Origin: Nitrospira sp. BO4
Lineage (GTDB): Bacteria; Nitrospirota; Nitrospiria; Nitrospirales; Nitrospiraceae
Direction: 5' to 3'
Length of the DNA stretch: 64,000 bases
Assembly (NCBI GenBank): GCA_030144965.1
Contig: JAMPUU010000021.1
Span: 32,746 to 96,745 of the forward strand
Shown here: piece by piece, positions 1 through 7,755 of the stretch
How positions within the stretch are numbered: the stretch's first letter is position 1
Layout of the letters: every line of letters starts with the position of its first letter
Program-made: the position numbers and the translations under genes
Notes under the pieces: model-generated
Told to the model about the DNA's origin: nothing
Seen by the model: only the letters and a program-made list of their open reading frames with translations
The model's database searches: none

Positions 1-240
1 CGACGTACCGAGATATTGTCCACTGTGTTTGGAAGCTACATCGTTCCACTTTGTATCTGAAGCCGATTGGCCTTATGGTCTAGCACCACCAGCCTTCCGG
101 TACCTCCAGCAACCGATCGATCCGCCCCTGCATCGTTTGGCCGTTGAGAAGAACTGATTCGTTCGGGATCTCCTCATGGAGACAGTTAGGCCGCCTTATG
201 AGAATCCACTGTTCTAGGGCGCCGATCTGGACCTACGAGT
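1..240 (-). pseudogene. Decayed PD-(D/E)XK exonuclease domain of an UvrD-type helicase (fragment)
   Basis: Minus-strand translation from about 235 to 80 reads as a RecB-like exonuclease segment (ALEQWILIRRP, then QGRIDRLLEVPEGW) and hits a stop at 82-80. A change of frame near 85-95 restores the expected continuation VVLDHKANRLQ, and a second shift gives KWNDVASKHSGQYLGT up to the window edge. The order GRIDxLLE, then LDHK, then W..A..YxxQYL matches the nuclease domain at the C-terminus of UvrD/AddA-like helicases, where the D of GRID and the DxK of LDHK are catalytic. No helicase motifs are visible, so this is a remnant that may continue beyond position 1. At least two frameshifts make it non-functional as read. 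Confidence 0.55.
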
Positions 241-422
241 TCGGTCGGATCAATTGCGCCATTTAGTCTAAAACGGCGATTCTCTTTAAATGCCACATGT
301 TTCACGGGGCAGACTACGTCCATCCTCAAATCCAGTCCCTTCAGCTTTCATTTTCCGCGCAGCAGACTTCTTCACAATCGCCCATTGGATCTCTGTCACT
401 TTTGGAGACCGCACCCACACAG

Positions 423-902
423 CTAGAACCTTATCTTCCCGACAAACCGTCGTTGCTCTGACGTCTCCACCGCGTGCGGGATATATTGCCTCACCCATTC
501 AATGGCCAATTCACCGGACAGATTGAGGAGCTTCTTGGCTAGACAGGCTGCAAACAATCCAGTTCTTCCTCTCCCCGCCGAGCAGTGTATGGCAATGTGG
601 CGCTCCGATTGCGTTTCTCGCACCGTGGTATTGAGTGCCATGCGAAGGTCCTCCGCTTCAGGAATGCCGAAGTCCACAATTGGCAGATGCACAACCCTGA
701 AACCGTCCTGAGCATAGAGTGCTTTCAAATCCCTCCCCGACTTCGCCTCGCACTCGTGGTCTTCGGCCAGGAGCACGATCATAGAGATGTTGTGATTCCG
801 GTAGGCTGGATAGATGAGTCCTTCCGGATCGTACTTTCCGAAAGGCATGGGGCTTCTGAAGATGCGTCCCGGCTGTCCGAAGGGGAGTTCGGTGATCATC
901 AT
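423..902 (-). CDS. Dual-specificity/tyrosine protein phosphatase family protein
   Basis: 159 aa, cytoplasmic, no signal peptide. The P-loop signature HCSAGRGRTG at about residues 106-115 is the Cys-x5-Arg active site of cysteine-based phosphatases; the Cys would form the phospho-enzyme and the Arg bind phosphate. An upstream VDFGIPEAEDL stretch (about 76-86) sits where the general-acid Asp loop lies in this fold. The length fits the minimal catalytic domain (150-170 aa). The substrate cannot be told: prokaryotic members act on phosphotyrosine, phosphorylated sugars or inositol phosphates. It lies 49 bp downstream of the N-formylglutamate amidohydrolase gene on the same strand and could share its transcript. 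Confidence 0.8.
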   Translation of the reverse strand: MMITELPFGQPGRIFRSPMPFGKYDPEGLIYPAYRNHNISMIVLLAEDHECEAKSGRDLKALYAQDGFRVVHLPIVDFGIPEAEDLRMALNTTVRETQSERHIAIHCSAGRGRTGLFAACLAKKLLNLSGELAIEWVRQYIPHAVETSEQRRFVGKIRF

Positions 903-951
903 CCTGCTCCTCGCCTCCTTATATTATTTCTCACCGCGATGAATCGAGTCG

Positions 952-1749
952 TCACCATTGCGCCATCCATCCCACCATGCCGGTGATGAGTTCCTGTATT
1001 CGCTTGAGACCAGCCGTCTCAGCACCGGTTTGCTCATCCATGTAGAGATCGCGTTGGATTTCGATCATGATTGAACTGACGCGTGAGTCTGTATGCCAAT
1101 ACCTCTGCGGCACATAGGTTCCAGCGAATGGTGTGTTTCGTGCCACATGGAGCCCTTGGGCGAAACAACGCACTTCCATCTCACGCACGAGAGACTCGGG
1201 GGTGTGCCATTCATCTGTGCCGAGACAGATCTGTGGGCGCAGAGTCTCCTGGTTCAGTTCATACGGCAGCGGTTTCGAAGGAAAGGAGTGTCCGTCGAGG
1301 ATGACGCAGCGCCCATGCTGGCTCAGTAGCTGCGACACGACATCCGCAAGAGCTTGGGCATAGGGATGGAAATATGTATCGAGCAATGTACTTCGCTCCA
1401 CAGACGCAAGTTCAGTGCGGAGTGGCCGCCCGTCCGCAGTCTTCATATAGACTGCTCCCATTCCTCGCGCTGCCATGATTTCCTGACCGTCGTCCGGAAA
1501 CCGCTCGGGATCGACCACCAGCCGACTGAGCCGATTCACGAAGAGGGTCCCTCCAAGGCCGAGCACTCCTTCGAAAAGCCGATCCGTATACCAATCCGTC
1601 ATGCACAGCACCTCTCGTCGCAGTTCATCGTCCGTGAGGCAGAGTGTCCTCCGGATCACGTTCGGGATGTTGGTGGAGCTATGCGGAACATGGACGAGGA
1701 GTGGAATGGACTCGGCACGGGCACTTCGGATGATTTCAAAGTGCATCAA
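952..1749 (-). CDS. N-formylglutamate amidohydrolase family protein
   Basis: 265 aa. N-terminal PLLVHVPHSSTNIP and central VILDGHSFPSKPLPYE are the two conserved blocks of the N-formylglutamate amidohydrolase family; the His and Asp residues there bind the catalytic metal. Further family positions are RLVVDPERF (about 80) and NTPFAGTYVPQRYW (about 205). The classical reaction hydrolyses N-formyl-L-glutamate to glutamate and formate in histidine degradation. No hut genes are adjacent, so the physiological substrate is uncertain. The start codon overlaps the stop of the upstream HD gene in an ATGA arrangement, indicating translational coupling. Confidence 0.85.
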   Translation of the reverse strand: MMHFEIIRSARAESIPLLVHVPHSSTNIPNVIRRTLCLTDDELRREVLCMTDWYTDRLFEGVLGLGGTLFVNRLSRLVVDPERFPDDGQEIMAARGMGAVYMKTADGRPLRTELASVERSTLLDTYFHPYAQALADVVSQLLSQHGRCVILDGHSFPSKPLPYELNQETLRPQICLGTDEWHTPESLVREMEVRCFAQGLHVARNTPFAGTYVPQRYWHTDSRVSSIMIEIQRDLYMDEQTGAETAGLKRIQELITGMVGWMAQW

Positions 1750-2333
1750 CGATCCGGTGGTAAGGGGCTTGTCAGTTCTTCAAACTCTCGGACAGCCAAA
1801 TCGAGATCCCGAACGATGGCCATCGGATCACGCTGCAGCGCCGTGACACAGCTCCGGTAAAACCAGCGCTGCTCGTCCACTCCTGCATTAAACCTGCTCC
1901 AGAGCGCAGGACCATGCGTCCGGTAGTCGGCGATGATGGCTCGGATATTATCCAGTTTGTCCGCGGCTGCCACCAGCCTGACGGAACGGGTGGCGGACGC
2001 GAGATGCTTCAAGTAACGCGCTTTCCGTTCCCTCCAGGGCGGTTTCGGCATGATGTCAGTATCGGTACAGCCTTCCACAATGGAGGCCACCTCGTTCCCG
2101 AATCGCTTACGAATTGTCTGGAGCGTTGGCCGCCCACCCTGGTCTTCCACGGCATCGTGCAGCAATGCCGCAATGGCCTCGTCTTCATTTCCGCCATGGG
2201 TGATGACCAAGCTCGCCACCGCCATGAGATGCGCGATGTAGGCAATGTCTGTTCCTTTTCTCGTTTGGCCGCCGTGGAGCCGGGCCGCGAAAACCAGTGC
2301 TTTTCTAAAACGGAGTGTGAACTCTACCGACAT
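1746..2333 (-). CDS. HD-domain phosphohydrolase (SpoT-like hydrolase fold)
   Basis: 195 aa when begun at the ATG at 2333; a longer frame upstream runs through the preceding gene and looks non-coding. The HD signature is AALLHDAVED (about residues 56-65), preceded by a conserved His in AYIAHLMAVA and followed by ADKLDNIRAI. This arrangement is typical of the (p)ppGpp hydrolase domain of RelA/SpoT proteins and small HD hydrolases. No synthetase domain, TGS or ACT domain is present, so a hydrolase-only enzyme of the small alarmone hydrolase type is likely; the nucleotide substrate is inference. It overlaps the N-formylglutamate amidohydrolase start by 4 nt. Confidence 0.75.
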   Translation of the reverse strand: MSVEFTLRFRKALVFAARLHGGQTRKGTDIAYIAHLMAVASLVITHGGNEDEAIAALLHDAVEDQGGRPTLQTIRKRFGNEVASIVEGCTDTDIMPKPPWRERKARYLKHLASATRSVRLVAAADKLDNIRAIIADYRTHGPALWSRFNAGVDEQRWFYRSCVTALQRDPMAIVRDLDLAVREFEELTSPLPPDR

Positions 2334-2355
2334 GGAGGTTAGGTTCCTCGAGGGT

Positions 2356-2580
2356 TCAGCAGGGATACTTTCCGAGTTTACGATCCAGCTCTTGTTTGTC
2401 CAATTGATTACGCATGTGTTGCAGATCCAACCATTGCTGCCGTTGCCGGAAGTAGTCGAACTGTTGAGTGCTCCCACGTGGCGCTTGCATATTACCTTTT
2501 GAGTCGTACAAGCTCCCTCCCCCTACTGCCGTACCTGTCATCACGCTTCCGATGAGGATGCCAAAGATAAAGTGTTTCAT
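2356..2580 (-). CDS. Small hypothetical protein with hydrophobic N-terminus
   Basis: 74 aa starting at the ATG at 2580, chosen because GGAGGT lies 4 nt upstream; a longer frame adds 15 residues without a ribosome site. Residues 1-24 (MKHFIFGILIGSVMTGTAVG) form a signal peptide or single membrane anchor, followed by SLYDSKGN and a Gln/Asp/Arg-rich, probably helical tail rich in QRQQWLDLQHMR. The word LYD.(Q/K)GN also occurs in the adjacent protein encoded at 2604-3035, so the two are probably functionally linked envelope proteins. No recognised domain. Confidence 0.65.
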   Translation of the reverse strand: MKHFIFGILIGSVMTGTAVGGGSLYDSKGNMQAPRGSTQQFDYFRQRQQWLDLQHMRNQLDKQELDRKLGKYPC

Positions 2581-2603
2581 TGGACCTCCGATGTGATGTG
2601 TTT

Positions 2604-3035
2604 TCATTTGCCTTCGATTCTCCATCCTTGCCCATAGGGGTTGATCGGTGAATCGGATCGGAACGGGCTCCCTGCGCCGAATTGATTGTTCATGGAGTCC
2701 GGAGAAAAGGGAGACCCGTACCGGCCAAATGGATTACTGGTTGAATCCTGATCGAATGGGTTGGCGCTCAGCTTGCCGCGGTAATTGCCTTGCTGGTCGT
2801 AGAGTCTGGGTGCGTCGGTGGCGAAAGGATTCGTTGCCGACTTGTTGCTGAAGGGGCTGCCATAGGGACTGAAGGAATTGTTGATGCCGTTCGGTGCGAA
2901 GGGACTCCCGGCACCAAACGGGTTCGCCGTGGACTCATGCAGAAACGGATTCGCGCTCAGATTGCCGAGATCCTCGGCGCAAGCCAGGTTTGCCGCCAAT
3001 ACCAGTGCCTGAAACAGAATCACCGCGAGTGTCAT
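2604..3035 (-). CDS. Secreted protein with NPFG/SPF repeats
   Basis: 143 aa from the ATG at 3035, preceded by GGAGG at good spacing; a GTG two codons upstream overlaps that ribosome site. A signal peptide (TLAVILFQALVLAANLACA) ends near residue 20. The rest is a low-complexity set of degenerate 12-18-residue units built on SxNPF, GAGSPF, YGSPF and NxFSPYG, with one LYDQQGNYRGK insert. It is rich in Asn, Pro, Phe, Gly and Ser, so it is likely an exported, disordered or surface-associated protein. The shared LYDxxGN word with the next gene suggests a common binding feature. Function unknown. Confidence 0.65.
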   Translation of the reverse strand: MTLAVILFQALVLAANLACAEDLGNLSANPFLHESTANPFGAGSPFAPNGINNSFSPYGSPFSNKSATNPFATDAPRLYDQQGNYRGKLSANPFDQDSTSNPFGRYGSPFSPDSMNNQFGAGSPFRSDSPINPYGQGWRIEGK

Positions 3036-3195
3036 AGCCACCTCCGGTTGAGAACGTAGCCCTCATTTTAATGGTGGAGCGTGACAAGCAAGGTCCCGAG
3101 ACAACCGGGAGCGGATTTAGCAATAATCCTTGGAGGAACCGCCAGCTAGAAGGACTTGCGGGCCGGAGCCCTCATGGAAGTCGTGACATCCGAGG

Positions 3196-4179
3196 TCACT
3201 GCGTCAGGAGCTTTCTCGCTTCCTCTTTGACGGCGTGCTTGAGATGTTCTGGCTTCAGGACTTGAACGCCACTGCCGAAGCTCAAAATCCAGCCCAGGAG
3301 TTCACGCGTGTCGGCCACCTGGAGCGTCATCAGGAGTTGCCCGCTCTTGAGCTTCGTCGTTTGCTGGCTCGGATGCCAGACGCGGTCCTTTGCCCAAGCC
3401 GCCGTGGCTTTGTCGAACTTCAATTCGACCGTGATTCGCTCCCCGCGCATGACGACGAGCGCGTCTTCCACATAGGCGTCGATGTCGAAGTGTAGTGGCA
3501 TTTGATAGGGATGGTCCGTGGGCGTCAGTGACTTGATCCGTTCCACCGCAAACATCCGCACGTCCTTGCGCAGATGGCAGTAGGCGATCAGATAGAGCCC
3601 TCCGTCCACATAACGCAAGCGATAAGGATCAACCTCCCGTCGAGTGCTTGCATTCCTACCAGCCGAGAAATACCGCATTTGGACGGTATGGCGGTGAGCA
3701 ATGGCCTGAGACAGCCTATCGATCGTCTCCCGATGGTGACGGTAGTGCTTATGCGGCCCCAGGCCGACTGAGAACCATTGGTCTAATCGCTGGACATAAT
3801 CAGACGCTTCGGACGGAATGGCCGCATTGATCTTCGTGAGTGCGGAGTTGAGGGAGGCCGCGATCAGTGTGCCCTCCAGTGGGGTGAGCAACTGGCGGCT
3901 AAAGGCGAGCGCCATCAATTCGGTGGGAGACAGACGCAGACCTGGGACATTCCGAAATCCATCCAGCAAGCGCCAGCGGACCTCGCCATGGACGCGCTCG
4001 GTGAGCAGAGGGAAATGGGAAGCTTCCAAGGCGGCGAGATCGCGCCGGACGGTGCGGGGATGCCGGCTCAATTCTTCGGGGATGGCCTCCACGAGCTGCG
4101 TCAGCGTCAGCCCGTTCCGAGCCGCACCGAGCCGCTGCAACAGATGCCATTGACGGGTAACTTGATCGTTGCGCGGCAT
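3196..4179 (-). CDS. WYL-domain transcriptional regulator (YafY/DeoR-type HTH)
   Basis: 327 aa. An N-terminal winged helix-turn-helix (about residues 8-60, RQWHLLQRLGAARNGLTLTQL and SRHPRTVRRDLAALE) is followed by a WYL domain (about 140-225) with the family core DPYRLRYVDGGLYLIAYC and FAVERIKSL. The C-terminal WCX region ends near residue 320. WYL proteins regulate DNA damage, CRISPR or phage-defence genes, sensing nucleic-acid or nucleotide ligands. No obvious target operon is adjacent: the next gene, 162 bp downstream on the same strand, is the small repeat protein. The start has GGAGG 8 nt upstream. Its position next to the integrative unit at 4.3-7.4 kb may be coincidental. Confidence 0.85.
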   Translation of the reverse strand: MPRNDQVTRQWHLLQRLGAARNGLTLTQLVEAIPEELSRHPRTVRRDLAALEASHFPLLTERVHGEVRWRLLDGFRNVPGLRLSPTELMALAFSRQLLTPLEGTLIAASLNSALTKINAAIPSEASDYVQRLDQWFSVGLGPHKHYRHHRETIDRLSQAIAHRHTVQMRYFSAGRNASTRREVDPYRLRYVDGGLYLIAYCHLRKDVRMFAVERIKSLTPTDHPYQMPLHFDIDAYVEDALVVMRGERITVELKFDKATAAWAKDRVWHPSQQTTKLKSGQLLMTLQVADTRELLGWILSFGSGVQVLKPEHLKHAVKEEARKLLTQ

Positions 4180-4340
4180 GGAGTGCCTCCAGCTCGAGAC
4201 CTCTCAATCAATATCTCGCTGTGGGCGTTACGATGCCATAAAAACGCCTAATCGGGACACCCTGCTTTGGGATGGCTCAACGGGAAGTGATTGGATCAAG
4301 TGATTCGGCTTGATGGCAGGAATGGCCTGAGAATCAGACC

Positions 4341-4973
4341 TTAATGTGCCGCTACCAACATCTTTTTGAGGCTGGTCATGAGACCGTTCCACATATGTTC
4401 TTCCACATCCCATGCGGAGGTTTCGTTCGTATTCATCTCGTTACAGAGAGATACGGTGTTCTGGTTAAAATCGGTAGCGAGGTAATTTAACCAGTCGTAC
4501 TTTGCCGACAACATCTTCTGATAGATGCGGAAAAGGATAGTGCGATCGAGGCGGAGTCGCAAGACCATTTGTTCGAAGTCCCGTTCGCATTCATCAATTA
4601 TCCAGTAGAGCGCCACCCATTGTTCAGCGGTGGTCATCCACGGTCTCACATTGGCGAGCATCCGAGCAATGGCAGCGTAGTCCAAGGACTTGCGTTTCAG
4701 CTCTGGAAGAACTTCTGAAACATCCAGCAACAACAGTAAATGCTCCTGAGAATCACGACCGTGACCCTGACGGCCTCCTGCTGTGCTCGTATGTTCGTGA
4801 GTGGGCTTTGACGCATTCTGTTTAGGGCGTTGTTCAGGAGGCTTGTTCTGAGCCTCAGCCTTAGCCTCTCTCTTGAGCCTGTGCCACCAACATTGGCGGA
4901 GATGGCCAAAGAGTTCCTGCCAGCTCTTGTACCGCCGATAGCAGGAAGCACACTCGAAAGGTTTTCTTTGCAT
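4341..4973 (-). CDS. C2H2-type zinc-finger-like hypothetical protein
   Basis: 210 aa starting at MQRKPF, because GGAG sits 9 nt before that ATG; the frame is open for five more codons upstream. Residues 8-32 read CASCYRRYKSWQELFGHLRQ followed by CWWH, a C-x2-C-x12-H-x3-C/H pattern like a classical zinc finger, which is uncommon in bacteria. A charged Lys/Gln/Glu linker (33-75) leads into an alpha-helical domain (90-205) with LLLLLDVSEVLPELKRKSLDY and EQWVALYWIIDECERDFEQ. No match recognised. It lies with an excisionase-like gene and an integrase, so it may be cargo or a regulator of that element. Confidence 0.55.
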   Translation of the reverse strand: MQRKPFECASCYRRYKSWQELFGHLRQCWWHRLKREAKAEAQNKPPEQRPKQNASKPTHEHTSTAGGRQGHGRDSQEHLLLLLDVSEVLPELKRKSLDYAAIARMLANVRPWMTTAEQWVALYWIIDECERDFEQMVLRLRLDRTILFRIYQKMLSAKYDWLNYLATDFNQNTVSLCNEMNTNETSAWDVEEHMWNGLMTSLKKMLVAAH

Positions 4974-5085
4974 TATCATCGACTCCATTATTATTGACGG
5001 GACAGAATTCTGTGAAAGACATGTCGGTGTAGGAAGATTGTCTCTACTCTGCTGTCGAGCACCGAGTCACCCATATGCTTTTGCC

Positions 5086-5289
5086 TCAATCGCCAACCAC
5101 TAGCGCAGGCCTAAATCCCTCCATGATTAAGCGCTGAACTTCAGACTCAGGAATTCGCACACTGCGCCCGAGTTTGACGTACGCAATTTCGCGTCGAAGG
5201 ATTTTCTTGCGAACGGTGCACGGCCTCCAGCCTATGCGCGCGGCGACTTCATTTACGCTGAGAAGGGGGCCGGTCGGTGTAGTGCTCAT
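5086..5289 (-). CDS. Excisionase-like / MerR-type helix-turn-helix protein
   Basis: 67 aa. The pattern LLSVNEVAARIGWRPCTVRK, then ILRREIAYVKLGRSVRIPESEV is the standard short winged-HTH of excisionase/DNA-binding (helix_turn_helix_17) proteins: recognition helix at about 18-28, then the GRSVRIPESE beta-wing. It faces away from the integrase operon and shares the 100-bp intergenic region holding that operon's promoter, so it could act as recombination directionality factor and/or repressor. Role is inferred from fold and position. Confidence 0.75.
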   Translation of the reverse strand: MSTTPTGPLLSVNEVAARIGWRPCTVRKKILRREIAYVKLGRSVRIPESEVQRLIMEGFRPALVVGD

Positions 5290-5305
5290 ACCGTGTCTCC
5301 ATGAG

Positions 5306-5335
5306 TTGACAATCGTATAGGCCGTATTTTATAGT
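5306..5335 (+). promoter_or_regulatory. Sigma70-like promoter for the integrase operon
   Basis: TTGACA at 5306-5311 and TATAGT at 5330-5335 are separated by 18 bp, a near-consensus vegetative promoter, about 55 bp before the start codon at 5390. The -35 box lies only 17 bp from the start codon of the divergent excisionase-like gene, so that protein could easily occlude it. Confidence 0.55.
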
Positions 5336-5389
5336 AACCTTCGATTGCTTAACTAGTGGGTACACGCCGGTTACAGGAAGCGACACTCA

Positions 5390-6241
5390 ATGGACATGCA
5401 GGCGGTCTGGTGGAAGCCTCGAGATGTGTTTATTAGCGACACAACTTTTCATCCCCGTCCTCCGTTCGAACCATACAATCCCTTCGTGCATTACCACCCG
5501 CACACCCTCAAGCAGACGACACGGTCTACAAAATCGCTCTACTACCAGTTCCTTCAAGTAGACCCTGAAGATCAAAAGGCCATTGCTAAATTCTGCTGTG
5601 ACTATGGAATGCTGGGTCGTCTCGATAATGCTGGTTGGATCATGTGGGGGATGGAGAAACCCGGATTCGCTGACTCTCTCCATATTATGGGCTTGAACGA
5701 GCCATCACCGTTTGGACTCCTTTATGAACAAGATATGAGAGGAACAATGCTCCGCCAGATTGCGGGAATTCCCCCGGACCCATCACTCTGTATACCCATG
5801 GAATGGGACGATTTCAGGAAGGTACAAGGTCAGCTTCGCGAGGCTACAGAGTGGGCATCGACCATGGCGAGCAAGCGAAAACCTAAGGAGAAGGGAAAAG
5901 CTCAAACAGCCCTCCACCAGAGATTGCGCTGGAAACTATCAATGGTACGCCCCAATGTCTCGAGGGATAACAAGAAGGCAAAATGGCGCTTTACCTGGGA
6001 CATTGGTTCACTCGAGGCAGCCTTCTACCTGATGCTGCTCTCGGACGTATGTGGTGGCGGTCAGATACGTAACTGCGAGTTATGCGGAACGTTTTTTCTA
6101 GGCATTACCAGTCGCGGGCGGTTCTGCTCAAATCGCTGCCTCAATACATTTAAAGTTCGGCGTTTCAGAGCCAAGCGTAAACAACGCATGTCAAAACAAC
6201 CTGCCAGTAAGGAGGTGCTCGATGGCTCGTCAGGACGGTAG
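5390..6241 (+). CDS. Hypothetical protein with C-terminal Cys4 zinc ribbon (CGNR-like)
   Basis: 283 aa. The only recognisable part is near the C-terminus (about 226-255): CELCGTFFLGITSRGRFCSN, then RCLNTFKVRRFRAK, a C-x2-C-x13-C-x3-C zinc ribbon with a basic tail, similar to the CGNR-type finger found in putative stress regulators. The N-terminal 200 residues show no clear motif (LYYQFLQVDPEDQKAIAKFC, then GMEKPGFADSLHIMG). The last 20 bases overlap the integrase gene, whose ribosome site lies inside this gene, so the two are co-translated. A DNA- or RNA-binding accessory role in the mobile unit is inference. Confidence 0.6.
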   Translation: MDMQAVWWKPRDVFISDTTFHPRPPFEPYNPFVHYHPHTLKQTTRSTKSLYYQFLQVDPEDQKAIAKFCCDYGMLGRLDNAGWIMWGMEKPGFADSLHIMGLNEPSPFGLLYEQDMRGTMLRQIAGIPPDPSLCIPMEWDDFRKVQGQLREATEWASTMASKRKPKEKGKAQTALHQRLRWKLSMVRPNVSRDNKKAKWRFTWDIGSLEAAFYLMLLSDVCGGGQIRNCELCGTFFLGITSRGRFCSNRCLNTFKVRRFRAKRKQRMSKQPASKEVLDGSSGR

Positions 6242-7343
6242 AGATCGTGGCGTGGTTTTCAAGAATGGGACTTGGTGGGTCCGTTTCTATAACGAAGGCA
6301 AGGAAGTCTGGCGGAAATGCGACAACAAGTCTCAGGCGCGCAGCCTCTACGGCAAATTCAAAGCGCAAATCCGGGAAGAGAAATACTTTCCGAAGGCTAA
6401 GAAACGCGAGCCGCTGTTATTCAAGGCTGTCGGGAAAGACTATGAGGCATCACTAAACAGGGATGGGCGTCGTCCTGGTGATAACCACGCCAGGATTGAG
6501 TTTTGGGTCGATCGATTCGGCAAACTGGATATCGAGGCCATTACGACATCCCAGATTGAGCAAGCCTTGTCGCATCTGCGGGCTCCGCTCATCGAGCGAT
6601 CCGGCCGGCTGGCAAAGGGGACTAAACGGTCGATCGAGACGGCTCGTCGATATTATGTCGTGCTCCATGCCATTCTGGAGAGAGCCAGGAAGCGATTGAA
6701 GGAAGAGAAAGTCCTCATGATCAACCCCGCCTCAGACATTATGTTGAAAAAGGCGGATAACACATTGGTCCGGTATCTGACACCAGACCAGAAACAAGCC
6801 CTGTTCGATGCTCTGCCCGCCCGATATCATCCCATCGTACTGACCGCCCTCAATACAGGTATGCGCCGTGGAGAGCTTTTACGTTTGACCTGGGCTGATG
6901 TGGATTGGTTCGCCGGGACGATCAAGATCCGCCAAACGAAAACCGATGAACCGCGCCACGCCCCCATGAACAGCGTGGTGCAACGAGAATTGCTGGCGCT
7001 CAAGAATAAGACAAACCCCTCCCTATCCGACCCGGTGTTTCCCTTTTACCCTCGGTATCTTAGTCGGGCCTTTCAACGCGCCGTTATCAAAGCACAGCTT
7101 GCGCCGTTCAGATTCCATGACTTGAGGCACTGTTTTGCCAGCAGTCTCGCGAGGCTAGGTGCCAACGATAGGACTCTTATGGAAGCCGGTGGATGGGCAT
7201 CCCCTGCCATGCTGAAACGCTACGTCCACCTTGGACCCTCTACTGTTTGGCAGGCAGTGGAGAAGCTGGCTGAATTATCACCCTTGAATAAGAACGATAA
7301 TAAGCTGTTTCTCAAGGAAGAAGAGGTAAAGTTAAACCAATGA
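6222..7343 (+). CDS. Tyrosine-recombinase integrase
   Basis: 373 aa, full-length phage/ICE-type integrase. An N-terminal arm/DNA-binding part (FKNGTWWVRFYNEGKEVWRK) and a core-binding SAM-like domain (about 75-175) precede the catalytic domain, which shows Arg in TGMRRGELLRLTWADVDW (about 213), His-x-x-Arg in FRFHDLRHCFASSLA (about 299-302), and the terminal GGWASPAMLKRYVHL with the nucleophilic Tyr near residue 336. All catalytic positions are present, so it should be active. AGGAGGTG lies 5 nt before the ATG. The partner att site was not located; the nearest tRNA on the left side of the 7.7-21.6 kb region is absent. Confidence 0.9.
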   Translation: MARQDGRDRGVVFKNGTWWVRFYNEGKEVWRKCDNKSQARSLYGKFKAQIREEKYFPKAKKREPLLFKAVGKDYEASLNRDGRRPGDNHARIEFWVDRFGKLDIEAITTSQIEQALSHLRAPLIERSGRLAKGTKRSIETARRYYVVLHAILERARKRLKEEKVLMINPASDIMLKKADNTLVRYLTPDQKQALFDALPARYHPIVLTALNTGMRRGELLRLTWADVDWFAGTIKIRQTKTDEPRHAPMNSVVQRELLALKNKTNPSLSDPVFPFYPRYLSRAFQRAVIKAQLAPFRFHDLRHCFASSLARLGANDRTLMEAGGWASPAMLKRYVHLGPSTVWQAVEKLAELSPLNKNDNKLFLKEEEVKLNQ

Positions 7344-7755
7344 ATTCGCAGGAGCTGGTCTAAGCAAAGTTGGTGATTGTTGGAGGGGTACCCGCTAGCC
7401 ACCTGGATCGAACGGGTAAGTGAGTTACGAATTGTCCCTACCTCTCTTCAGACACGTAACCCACTGCGGGCTGCTCCGAACCTTCCTGGCTTTGTAAGCT
7501 GCCATTTCGGCTGAGCTCACTCACATGCAGGCCAGAGTCTGATCTGACCGTTCGTACAAGTTCTGCTGAGCAGAACTTTACTGACGTATGGACAGTCGCA
7601 GATTATGACGTTGAATACTTTTACTAAGCCAGCGAGGTAAAAATAGAGAGAATCTGTAGTTGGACAATTAAGCGTTTCGCAGTCATGACCTCCCCTTTGA
7701 AATATCCCTGGGAAATCCTGAAACTACAATACCATCCGTTAAGCACGACACATGT
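7344..7755. other. Gene-free region between integrase and giant-protein operon
   Basis: 412 bp without a credible ORF on either strand. It lies between convergent genes (integrase on +, the 1446-aa gene on -). The only structure seen is the palindrome at 7558-7578. Because the recombination site of a tyrosine integrase is often next to its gene, this is the best candidate place for an att core, but no direct repeat of it was found elsewhere in the window by eye. Confidence 0.4.
7558..7578. repeat. Perfect 21-nt palindrome (10-bp arms)
   Basis: Arms AAGTTCTGCT and AGCAGAACTT flank a single G. The symmetry and short spacer suit a dimeric regulator operator or a recombinase/att site better than a terminator, as no T-run follows on either strand. 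Confidence 0.5.

Noticed and set aside
286..498. 70-aa minus-strand ORF past the phosphatase
   Set aside because: It overlaps the phosphatase C-terminus by 76 bp, lacks a ribosome site and has no recognisable pattern; left out although a small overlapping gene cannot be excluded.
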